A stretch of 64,000 bases of DNA, taken from Callaeas wilsoni. Its lineage: Eukaryota; Chordata; Aves; Passeriformes; Callaeidae. Both the position numbers and the translations under genes were made by a program. Where the stretch lies: contig VWPU01011587.1 in the NCBI GenBank assembly GCA_013398955.1, forward strand, positions 124,001-188,000. Reading direction: 5' to 3'. A model generated the notes under the pieces. It was not told the origin of the DNA. It searched no databases and worked only from the letters and a program-made list of their open reading frames with translations. Numbering within the stretch: the first letter of the stretch is position 1; the number at the start of each line of letters is the position of its first letter. Shown here piece by piece: positions 12,201 through 23,418 of the stretch.

Positions 12201-13957
12201 TTGACTTAAGGCAAAATGGGCAAGGAAATTATATCCAGTATTGTACAGTAACCAAAAATAAATTGAGAAGAGAGTCCTCTTGTAGGCTGCAGCTCAGCAC
12301 CAAATATTGCTGCTCCCAGAGGAGGCTGGTGAGGATGGAAAACAAAATCTTTCCGTTCTCATACACCAATTTAATCCCAAAAGGCTGAGGTTTTTCCATA
12401 GAGACCACCTTGATACCTCCTACGATAGGCTTCTGAGGAAGGCGTGGGGGAGAGGGTTTGACCTCAAGTGCCACTTTCAAGTTAAAATGGACATATAACT
12501 TACAGAAATAATTAAGGCTCAGTTGCTTCTAAGAATAATGCCTGCAATTAATGAAAACTTACTGACTGGAAAGAAATTTTCTAAAAACCAGAAACTAGGA
12601 CTCTCAAGGATTCTGGAAGGAAGCTACTGAACAGTAGCCAGTTCAGTGGAGAAAGGGAGGCCAGCTCCTCCTTTCCCATACTCTGTTTAATTCGAGGTCA
12701 GGAACGACAGACAAGTTCAAAGGACTAAGGTGAAATTGAAACAATCTCAAGGAAGACTATAGCAAATAAACCTACTGTCCCATCATCAGCACCCAGCATG
12801 AGACTGGAGGAGTAAAGATGAAAGAAACCAAATAATATGCTTCAACCTTCATAAGGCAGGAGTAAAAACCTCTATGAGTCTGAAACCTCCATCTCCCTTA
12901 TATCCATCCACATGCACAAGGAATGGATATCTTAATCTCAATTTACTGTATTTTTCCATCAGATACACAGAGGGTAGGGCAAATATTGCCTTCTTTTCAT
13001 AAATCAGATATCACCCAGTAGCATAGGAAGAGCCTTGAAATATAGCTGCGTGCATTCGATTTCCAAATCTCTATTACAGTGGCAATAAAATTACAGAAAG
13101 TAGAGGGAGAAATGCCTGTATGCAAATAAATCCCTAGTAAAATTGGAAGTTTTTAAAATGTATTTCTAAAATGCAGAGCAATAAACCCGTGCTCGCATTA
13201 TCATCACCACTCAGGCATTTAAAGATTTGCTAGACACATTCACCATGCCTGCATCCCGCTCCTTTTTTCCCCAGTACAATCTCATTAAAAGAACAGCAGG
13301 ATAACACTTCTGAAATGTTTGCGTAACAACGCAGGCAAATATGTTACTTTGGATTCTCAGCCTGTTTTTGCTAGAGTAAGTATTGTCCATCTTTACTTTC
13401 TCATCTGTATTTTTAAGAGCATGGATAAGAAGGCAGCACACACAATGGATCTCATTCAGTTCACAAACCTAAAATTATAGTCTAAGCAAGTCACAGTAAA
13501 ACAAATGTCAGTACTGGAGCACAGTACAGATGGAGGCTGAGGGATTCTTCCAGTCCAGGCAACACCTTGGGAACAGGCTGCAGAGTAAACCAGGGGCTTT
13601 ACCCATAAGATTGGCAGATTTGCCAAGAAGGAGTGAAAGCTGAGGAGCAAATGCTGAGGAACAAGCTGGAAGAGGATGATGGCATTGTTAATAGCCCTTA
13701 CCTGTGTTCCTGCTTTACAAAGGCGGTCCCTCTGCCAGGCTGAGGGAACTGGTGGATGCTGGGCCAGTCTTCAGGTGGGTTCTTGGATCTGGATGACTCA
13801 CAAAGTGCTCCACAACTTATTGACTCTGTATATCTCAGAAGATGATCATGAACTGATGCTTTGTTACTGTCTTCCTGGGTTTCTGAGAGGCAGAGTAATC
13901 TTTGTGCCTTGGAATAGATGGCAGGTAGCTGTAGGGAGAGAGCATCCCCTAATCCTG

Positions 13958-14092
13958 CCAGCAGAGCCAGGCTGTGGGCTGTTAACTGGAGGCCAGAGCA
14001 CGTTTCTCAAATGGCATTCTGCCCTCCAGCAGAGCCAGGCTGTGGGCTGTTAACTGGAGGCCAGAGCACGTTTCTCAAATGGCATTCTGCCC
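13958..14092. repeat. Perfect 67-bp tandem duplication
   Basis: Positions 13958-14024 and 14026-14092 are identical over 67 bases (starting CCAGCAGAGCCAGG, ending GGCATTCTGCCC), with one T between, giving a 68-bp period. Complete identity in noncoding DNA points to a recent duplication or a polymorphic variable-number repeat. An assembly artefact is the alternative. No coding meaning is visible. Confidence 0.97.
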
Positions 14093-17000
14093 GCTAGGCT
14101 GCTCGTTTCTGGCCAGTGCCCTCGGGGACAGACACCTCTGCCAGACAGACAAACTTGTACGGACTTAAACATGACCTCAGCTGCAGAAGGGTGGCCACTT
14201 TAATTTCCTTCATGCTGTTGTTACTCCCTAGGAAAGGGATTCTCCCTCTGCCAACTTCTGGGTTGGGAGCCATGCCTGGAACCCTCAGAGGCTCTATGAG
14301 CACCACGTTCCTGACATACACCACATTCTAATGGATTCAGAAAGCTTCCCAGGGGAGAGACAGTGCTTTTGTTTTACAAATAGGATGCAGAGGCATGGGC
14401 AAATGGCAGTCACATAAAAGTCCCCAATTCTTCTGATTTCTAATTTGCGGCTTTATCCAGCTCACTATCTTCAGGCAGCTGTTGCTTTTAGTCTGCACTG
14501 TGCAAGAGCCACCAAGCCTTAAGGTCTTGAATCCCCAGCAAAAAAAAATCTGCAGCCCAGAGATGCCCCAGAGCTTTAAGCCATACAAGCTGAGCTCGTG
14601 ATTCACCTGCTGGGCAACCTGCCAGTAATTGGTCTGCAGCACTTCATCTCGCTGCAAGATGATATCCCTGTCAACTTGGGATATTACTGAATTCTTAATG
14701 ATATTAAAGAATTTATGTGACTAGCACTGTAATTTTTTTAATTTTCCTTAAACTTTCAGGAAAATCACTTCTGCTACAGAGAACTTCATCATAACTGCCA
14801 CAGGAAGGGAAATGAAAATGAGGATTAGCCAGCAGATAGAACCTGTAGGTCGTATCTATGGATGAGGAAGAGAGCAGGGTCATTTTAATTCTGGAAGCAA
14901 TTTGGTTGCTGAAGCTTGTCTCCATTTACATTGAAGTGGTTATTGCATCCTGCTTATGTACTTATGTCTATTGTGTAAGTTCATAGACAACTTTACGCTT
15001 TTTAAATCAAATACTTCTAGAACATTTTCTCTCAGTTCCCTGTCCTAAAACTTAAGCTCCAGCATTGCATACCAGTTCAGGAAACCTATTTTCTGCTGAC
15101 TAGATTTTTTTCAGGTCTTTCTGCCACATCTTTTTTCAGCTTTTCAAGAAAATGGTCAGCTTTCTTTTAAAAGGGTTCTGAAATCTTTCATAGGCTTCCA
15201 AAAAAGAAGGCGTTTCTCTCTTCTTTGCAGTGCAAAAGCATTAGAAGTTTTTTTCAGTCTTCTACAGGGTGAAGGTCTCAAAACAAATATAAAGTTATTT
15301 TCCTTAACAGTCTTACAAGCTTAACATCAATACTTTCCATGTAACAGCTCTCACCGGAACAGATTTATATAATCTCTGTACCTCAAAAAGATATCTTGCA
15401 ATTATGCCAAATCTTTTTGTGAGAAACTCAGGAAGTTTTAGTGCATTGCTGAGAAGTTAACATCTGTGATTTCCTACTGAGTTCTGAGATTTAAATCAAT
15501 TAGCAGTAATTGGGACTGTTTACAGAGGTCTTCCAAGTGGAACAAGCATATGTTGGAATTTGAAACTATATATTTAAGTCCCTGCACCAAGTGACTATTC
15601 TGCAAATTTTAAAAAATATTTTGACCAAAAGTGTTGGTTTTTTCAGTAACTTGCTGTTCTTAGCAGAAACTATTTCTAGTCTTTTAAACAAAACTAAAAT
15701 CATAAGGTTTGAAGGAAAAAAAGTGATTTTCATTTTATTTTTATATTCTCTGCTTCTCAACATGTAAATGATTGTGTGGCACTAAAATCACATGAACCTG
15801 AAAGAACATTAATTAATTAATTAGTTGCAACAAAAGAGCTAAACTTGCATGGAGTAGTCTTGAAAATTTTCTCCTTCATATTAGTGTAATAAACCTACCA
15901 CATCAAATTACATTCAGAAGTGCTGTGTGCAGTGTTCTTAAGGTATAAAAGGGATCACTGACAGCAGTAGTCAGTTGTGCAGAATGGTACTGCGCAGTTT
16001 TAAATGAACCTGCTGATTTTTCAGTATGAAGAAGTTACCAAATCAAGAAGTTAACTGGGAGTTTGCTGTACCATTTCCCCAGTAGTGAATTCCCCAATTA
16101 CTCCAAAGCTACTGCACCATGAGGAGGGAAGGAGCAATACGCTCCCAAGCTTTTCACAGTTTGGGAGCTTTCCAAACCTTCAAATGAGAAAGGAAAGTGG
16201 ATGGATTAGAATCTGCAAGTTCCCTGTGTTTTTAAGTGGATTTACTAGTGCTAGGACTAGTAAAGCTGTCTTCATGGAAGCTGTCTTCATGGAGGAGGCC
16301 TAAAGCAGGTGCCAACCTATTGCAGATGCCTCAGCCTCTTCCCCCTTATGGGACAAGGGGCTCTGAGAAGTTATGACACAGAGAAGCTGAGATGCACTAG
16401 TGATGCTGAGGAGCAGTTTCACCTCTACACTGAAGGGAATGCAAGACTGTGACTGTTGATGTAAAAATGACTATTGCATATTAGAACAGAAGCAGAAAGG
16501 ATTAGTACAAATGCTTATTTCCATACTGTTATGTTGTCAGGGAAATCCATAACAAACATGAGCATTATTGGAGAAAGCCAATTCAAAGGAGAAATGCTTT
16601 TAAAAAGTTGAAAGTCAATGGGAGACACAATTATATTTTATTCAGGTCAATAGGCACTTTCACTGAAGAGGACAATTATTGAATAGCAAACAAGAAGATG
16701 CAAAGCCATAATTACTCTGTAATGAACCAAGCCTGGAGCAGGCTTAGCAACTATAACCTGGGAACAACCTCATCAGCCATCTGCCAGTAACTTTTTAAAG
16801 CTAAATAAATGTTTACATGAAGAAAAGAGGGAGCAGTGTGTGGTGGGGGGTGGGAGGGACAGGTGGAAGTGCACAACACATAGCTTCTTTGTGGATATAC
16901 ACCTGAATTTTCAAAGAGGGCTCTATGTCCCCATTGCTCCCCTTGCAAGTCTCCTTCCCAGGGGCCAGGGACATGGGGGCTGAGAAAGTCACTGAACCCC

Positions 17001-17254
17001 ACAATGCCTTTGCAAAAGATACAGGGCTGACCACTGTAGGCTATAGCAGGGCCACCATCCAGGCCTTTCTTGCTGTTGCCACCCCGGACATTTTCACAGC
17101 TTCTTCTCAAAGTCATGTTTACTGCTCTTCCAAAGACAGGAGCCTTATAGTTGCCTTTTCCCCACACCTTCAGCCAGATGCCCTTCCTCAGCTGGATGTT
17201 CTGTGTCCTGTTTCTCCCCTTCTCTTCAGCCCTCTGTGTCCTTTGGCCATCCCA
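14093..17254. other. Unassigned noncoding DNA
   Basis: No gene is recognised. A TATAAAAG box lies at 15943-15950 but nothing downstream supports a promoter. There is a short ATTA-type tetranucleotide run at 15808-15823 and a perfect 2 x 15-bp repeat at 16263-16292. From about 16800 the sequence becomes GC-richer. A 174-codon minus-strand frame (16751-17275) there abuts the CR1 scrap that follows and shows no domain I know, so I do not call it a gene. Confidence 0.6.
16263..16292. repeat. Short tandem duplication, 2 x 15 bp
   Basis: The 15-mer AAGCTGTCTTCATGG is present twice head to tail without mismatch. It is a replication-slippage type duplication with no other significance visible. Confidence 0.95.
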
Positions 17255-17418
17255 CCAGCACCCTCGCCTCTCCATCCAGGACTTTGCACTTCGCTCTGTT
17301 GAACGTCACAATGTTCCTGTCAGCCCATTTCTCCAGCCTGTCCCGGTCCTTCCAAATGGTGGCACCAACATCTGGCATATCAGGCACTCCACCCAGTTTT
17401 GTGTCATCTTCATCCCCC
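17255..17418 (-). pseudogene. CR1 LINE reverse transcriptase fragment
   Basis: Read on the minus strand, this stretch translates to DDTKLGG, then DRLEKWADRN, then TFNRAKCKVL. That is the part of CR1 ORF2 holding the catalytic YxDD/FADD box and the segment just after it. The box, FADD in CR1, reads DEDD here, because the bases preceding DDTKLGG no longer encode the family sequence. Homology is lost on both sides within about 160 bp, so neither the upstream fingers region nor the downstream 3' end is present. This is a dead fragment. The neighbouring GC-rich DNA at 16800-17650 may contain more CR1 too diverged to see. Identification is from known family wording; a library search would give the subfamily. 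Confidence 0.85.
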
Positions 17419-18702
17419 TGACTCACGTCACCTGCAGGGGAAGCCAAAGCTGGGGTCCAGCCTGGAGTCCCACTCCCAGCTCTGCCATGGGGAACAGGCA
17501 GGTTCCAGCAAGCCCATGTCCCTGCTGCTCAGGCTCTCTCCAAGCAGCATCCCCAGTGCAGAGGTGGATGGAGGAGACTGTGCTCCAGAAGGCCACGTTC
17601 CTGGTCCCCACCAGGGACCTGAGAGCCACTATTTATTTTGCCTTGTGTAACCTGAACCATTTTAATCCTGCCTGCCCTGCACAGCATATGGATGAAGGCC
17701 GTTTGTGCAGTTATCTTTCCATAACCTAATTCTGCAGAACGTGGTTCTAATCTACATTGTGTCTCCTTTCCACCACTCTGACATTGCAAAAAGGGACAGG
17801 CATTTAAATCCACTTTAAGAACCTTTGATCCAGAAAATATAGTAAAGCAAGTGAAAATTACTTACAGCCTTCCAGAAGTCTGTATTTCCTTTCATTGCAG
17901 TTGTTCTTTGTTCTTTTTTCTCACACATTACTTTACTGACTTTTTTTCATCCTAGCCGATCTCGTATCACTCTCCACAAGCTTTCTGCATGTAAGGCAGG
18001 TGATGCAAATTTAGAAATGCATCTTTCCAAAATTTGTCACAGTCCAATTCTTTCACTGTGTTTTCCATTTCAAGGCCAAAATACCTCTAATTTGAGGAGC
18101 TGAGTCTGTGATGATTATGGTGATGACAGACCAGAACAACTGATGTATTTTTTTTGTCCTGACATCTCATTCCATTCTGATTTAAGAAAGGCATTCAAAT
18201 CGCCTTGAAATATATACTTTGATATTCCAGCTTCACTGTCTTTATATAAATATAGTAATACTGAAATGCTTTACAATAATTTCTAAGTCTTTATTTTCTA
18301 TTGAACAACACGGGCCTCATATTAAACAGTTTCAAGTGTATTTGAGAGACGAAAGGTGACAGAACTGGTAATTACCTCATTTCTCATTAAAGATGACTTA
18401 GTACCCCAGGGACCTATATTAGAATAAATATTCTATCTCCTGTTTATTAACCTTTGTTCTTGAAAATGGTGAATGAGTGCTGATAAAACTATCGTTATTG
18501 TGACTACCTCAGGAGCTGCCACCCAGTCTTTAATATGATTTGGAGTCACCTTACCAAGAACAAATAGAACTTGACTATATTATGCACCACAATCTCTATT
18601 TCTGACAAGTCCTTTGAACATAAATATACAGACAATATCAGCTGATGTTTTACTATCTGAGTGGAATCTACTAACTCTTGCATAGTTTTATACATGTTAA
18701 GA

Positions 18703-18791
18703 TAGCATATATAACTTATATAGCATATATATATACACACATATATATGGCATATAAAAGATTTATAGCATATATAATATATATATATGCT
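18703..18791. repeat. AT-rich low-complexity tract with palindrome
   Basis: The tract is built of TAGCATATA-like words repeated about three times, plus (AT)n and a short ACAC insert. At 18767-18791 the arms AGCATATATA and TATATATGCT form a perfect 10-bp stem around a 5-base centre. Such tracts are prone to cruciform extrusion and length change. A minus-strand open frame across it encodes a Tyr/Ile/Cys string that is purely a repeat artefact. Confidence 0.85.
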
Positions 18792-21700
18792 GTAGGGAAT
18801 CAAGTGCAGAAATACATGGAGTCCCCAAGTTACCTTGGATAATGTTTATTTTGGGGGGTAAACTCTCTACTGTTAAGGAACACAAGCTTTCCTGTGCCGT
18901 ATGAGAACTGTCATCTGTCTTGTTTCCAACAGAAGCCAGAACATGTTGCTTCAAAAGGAAGCTCCTAAAATCCTAAATTTGGCTGCTATAGTGCAACTTA
19001 TTCGCTCATATCCAAGACATTTGTCCTGAAGCAGAGTTTATACTGCTTCAGTAACTGATCATTTAAAATCTGGCAATTTCCCTTGAATGCCAGCACTAAT
19101 GAAGTATTATTATTTCAACTGCAGAATCTTTAAAGAAACAGAACAAACAATGAAGAAATAAAATAAGCATTGGTTTAATAACAAATCAGGACTGTGTCTT
19201 GATGGAGAACTGTCAGTGGTGGAATATCTGAGCACTACCATTTAATTTTGGGCAAGTTTGGTAGGACTAAGTTGAGTAAGTATAAGAAACAAGGTAACTG
19301 ATATTAAGAGGACTAAGCTTTTAATGGGCTCAATGACCATATTCAAAGTAAAGTAACTCAGTAGGATTTGTTACCCTTGTGCATATTAATATTTTCAGGC
19401 TCAGTGACCAGACAAGTTAGTCCTTCATTGTTCTACCATATATTACTTTACCTAAAACTTCAATTTTTTTTCCAGTCCAAAAAAAGTAACAAATTGGATG
19501 TCCTGTAAGGATTTCAAAACCATCAAAAAGATTTAGGACTGAATTCAAACATCCTGCTACGGATGCCTGTCATGGACACTGAAATTATTTCAGTCATTGT
19601 CTGTCTAATATGCCACGACCATGGACACCAGACAGTGGATGTTCTGAATTGCTCAGGTTTCTAAACAGTGCATGGAGGAAGGGATAGAATATGGTTCTCT
19701 AATGCTCAGTCTCTACCAAAACTAATGGATCTGGACAACAGCAAGTTTTCACTGGCACTAAAAAAATCTCTGGAGAAAAAAAATCTGGCATTTATATAGC
19801 CTCTTTATTTTTTGCTATAAAGATCCCCAAGAATGATGACAACCATTTTTGATAAGAACTGGAAGATATACTTAAAAGTCAGCTACACGGATTGCTTTTT
19901 TACCTTTTAACTTCCCTGCCTGATGGTCACACTGACAGGTTTGACACTTTATTTAGTGGAGATTGGTATTAATATCATCTTGGCTAGACATTTGACACCT
20001 ACTTCACCTTTTTATTTTGCTATGCATCTCCTCCAAGGGCTGATACATTTCCAATAACATTTGTTGCTAGTAGAAGCTACTGGAGCACAAAATGACAGAT
20101 GAGAATACCAAGACGTCTAGCTATCTGTTATCAAGCTCAGTACTCATGAGTGATATGGGAAGCCACGCCACAGGCAGGCAACCAGGACATTTGCTGAAGA
20201 TCCTCAAAATTATACATGTTATTGAGTTTGGAAGGGAGTGCTCAGCTGCCCTGGTTTACTTACTACTAACTGAAGATTACACAGTGTGAATAAGAACACA
20301 ATCAATCCTACATTTCTCTGCTTGAGAGCCCTGGCCAGTTATTTAAGACTGCAGAATCTCAGTTTTACTGTATATGAAAGGTATGCAACTGAAATGTGCT
20401 CAGTATGATTTCAAGTGAAAAAAACAATACGGTGGGAAATACATGGCAAGAGAAGAAAGTCCGTGTCTCACCTTTGATATATGAGCATTTCGGCTATGGG
20501 ATAAAGAGTCTTTATCAAGTTCAGGGAACATTTTACAGTTCTATGAGATGTTGAGTGAGCAGCTTTGACAGGTGAGATCATAAATGGTGCAACTGGATCA
20601 GTCTAACTGATACTCAAGGAACAAAGTCCTGCTTTTCAGCACCTTTGTCTTCCTTTTTTGTCCCCTTCCAGGAAAAACTAAAGCAACAAAACCAAGGTGA
20701 ATGTCGCCTGCTTTTTGGATTGTAGCAGTGTGCTGTGTGGTCAGAAAACCATCACAGCTGGCATGGAGAAGAGGGCAGGACTACACGGCGGCACTGAGTC
20801 TTTAGATGACACCACAAGGCAGAGTCCTGTCTTAGATATCCCATCCCCGTGATGAGTCTGTTCATGACACACTGATGGTCAGACCTCCTCAGGCAAAGGT
20901 AGGATCTGAGTTTGTGCTTCCTGCAGCCCAGGTAAGTGACCTGCTCCCTTGGTCGGCATTTAAAACTGGGAATTTCATTTCTTCACTCCTGTTAAGAAGT
21001 AAGCCTAATGTTCACTACTGATTTCTTTAAAAAAATAAAAGCACAGCGCTTAACTCTGGGAAAGGATTTTGAGTTGCTAAGACACAGGAGCCTGTTTCCT
21101 AAGCACCTCCCGCTCGCCAGCTTAGGTGGCTGCTTGCATTTTTCCCATCCCTGTGACTCCCAGGGATGCAGCCCAGTAGGGCTATGCACAGTGTGGGCTT
21201 GATAATTCCACAGGGCTGATCCACCAGACTCACACGCCGCAGCATTTCACTTTCATTTGTCAAGCTTGCTTTCAGTGTGCTCTCAGCCTTAAAATGGTTG
21301 CTAGGGAGTGTTGCTTTTTGCTTGGGAAAACAAAAAGAGGAATGTGAAAAAAACCTGGGTAAATACTTCAGTGCATGCCTTATTACATCTATGCCTTTGT
21401 TGCCTTGCTTTGGAGATGGCAGCAATAATTCCCTTTGCTGCTTTACGATTTAGAAGTCAGAGTAAGATGCTAGCAAATGTTCTGACATAATTGCTGGTAA
21501 ACTGCTTGTACCCCCAGCAAACCCGGAGCTGCTCATGAACAAAGGAAGAAATGGAGAAAGATAAGCTCACTCTTAACATGGGTGTTCACTCTTTCAAAGA
21601 GGAATAAAAACACAGCATGACTCAAGTGCACGGGTGACAAATTCCCACACAACCACTGCAATTCAGGTATGCTCACCAGCATCCTGCTAAGAGCCCTCAT

Positions 21701-23219
21701 TGTGGGAAGAGGTGACTTTACCTCCTCACCTCCGGGTGACCACATCCCCAGTTGCCTATTAGGGCTGTGGCAGCCTTCAGCAAGCAACATCTTATTTTTA
21801 ACCAAGTACTTAACTCCCTCTGAGTTAAAGCAAAATCTAAGTGGGAACATTTATTTACAGTATCCAAAATAGACACTGCAGTAACAAGGATTTTAAGGCA
21901 TAATAAAGAAGGCTTTAATCAGCCTACTTACAAGAGAAAATATAAAAGGTCTTTTTTGCTCCATATCCTTCTTATTTGCTGCAGGTAGTCTTCTGACATG
22001 TCAGGGACACTGTCTCCCTGCATGCCATGTGTAACAGGCTGCACTTGTTACAGAAAAACATTTCCTCCACACCACCATCTGTAACTAATCTTTCCAGGGG
22101 CTCTGAGCAGATTTATTTTTTCCTCTAGAAACTTTCTGTCTTTCCATCTGAAACTTACTTCCTTTTAACTTACTCAGCAGATGATCTTGACACTTCTCCA
22201 GTTAAATTAAGAAGTCTCACTTCTCTGGAGATGCAAATGTCACTTTGTCAGAGCAGCTGTCATCCCCTGTACTTCACTAGCCAACAAGCACCTTCTTGAC
22301 TGAGTGCCACTTTACCTGCTGAACCTCTCCTTCCCTGCTATGGTGACTCAATTGCTTTTCATATGAAAATGTCTCCAGGCACTGAAGTTTGAATTCAAAA
22401 TGAGCTAGAACATTCATAAATACCCTTGGCACAAACATCCAGTGCAACAAGTTAACACAGTCATTACATCTCTTGAATGAGATGGTAATGCTGGGCTTAA
22501 GGCAAATGAAGGAGACAGAGAGGAAAGCCTTTCCTCCAAACATGGCACGAAAATATCACAAAGCACTGACAACAGAACAGCTTTTGGCACCTGTAACAGA
22601 TATTTTCTTGGCAAATGTTATATTTTCAATCCACATTAACTCTCTGTGGAACAAGAGGCAAATACAAATAGCAATCGAAGGAAAAAGTCCAAGCTTTTTT
22701 GTATGTACACTTGAATAAGGGTCAACTTTATTTCAAGCATCAGTCTCGGGATGACCTCTTCCGTTTAAGGCATTCTATATGTTTCTGGATGGGATGACAA
22801 GGAATGACAGCAGAGCTGACAGCTCTATTAGCTGCAGAAACAGGACAGGCAAAAGCTGTTGTATCACCTCTGAATAATGAGCTGGATTTCAGAATGCAGC
22901 CCACATTTTTGCAGGACAAACCACGACGTGACAGGTTAGTGGTAGATGAAGCAACACAACCTGAGGACTTCTTTTCTACCCAGGGCCTTTACTAATATAG
23001 CTACTACAGATTGTGCAAAAAAGGCAGGACAAGTCCTGCATAAGAGCTGTAGGGTCAGGAGAAAGCAGATTTCAGTGACCTGCAAAAGGCTTCCTGGGCA
23101 AACCTTTAATCAAGATGCTGTGGGTGTAGTCATCCCAGTGTTTTCCCCTGGCAGCACTCCAGTCTAATGTATCTACAGGTCAGGTTGTTTATTTCTCACC
23201 TTTCCCTTCCCTCTTGCAG

Positions 23220-23418
23220 CACAGCTATGGGGTCTGAAGTTAATGGCTCTAGTGGTGCAGGGAGAGATTTTGTCCCAGTTTCTACTCCAGAATCCTTCAT
23301 CTCGTTACAATCAAGCAAGGCAAGACAGGAGTCCCAGGGAGGAGCCAGGCTGTGTTCCTACACCCTGGCACGCTGCAGGGATGGGGGCAAGTCCATGTGT
23401 AAAGGCATTAGTGTGTGA
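23220..23418 (+). other. Exon-like open stretch after a strong 3' splice site
   Basis: A textbook acceptor, 'cctttcccttccctcttgcag', ends at 23219. The frame that follows stays open to a TGA at 23416-23418, encoding about 65 residues with a mixed, non-repetitive composition (it includes MGSEVNGSSGAGRDFVPV). An AATAAA poly(A) signal follows at 23749-23754. Together this could be a terminal exon of a coding or long noncoding transcript. Against it, I recognise no protein family, no upstream exon is visible, and acceptors of this quality occur by chance in 64 kb. I report it as a candidate only. Confidence 0.2.

Larger units (their letters stand above)
6805..13957. other. Unassigned noncoding DNA with microsatellites and site clusters
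   Basis: No gene is recognised. Besides the microsatellites listed separately, the stretch holds a patch at about 8640-9080 with visibly more CpG than its surroundings, and two identical 10-bp CRE-like sites at 9160-9169 and 9205-9214. A C-rich patch lies near 11320-11400. A minus-strand open frame ending at 12229 reads unusually protein-like but has no known homology. AT-rich sequence with homeodomain-type cores occurs around 7900-8040. The remaining open frames look like chance. Confidence 0.6.

Noticed and set aside
15943..15950. TATAAAAG box
   Set aside because: It is isolated. There is no downstream exon and no initiator or CpG context, and a similar box at 21946 shows how often it arises by chance in AT-rich DNA.
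16751..17275. 174-codon open frame on the minus strand
   Set aside because: It lies in GC-richer DNA directly next to the CR1 scrap. I see no domain or signal that would make it a gene; it may be part of an old element.
17151..17729. 192-codon open frame on the plus strand
   Set aside because: It runs antisense across the CR1 reverse transcriptase fragment and through GC-rich DNA that is poor in stop codons. There is no family signature.
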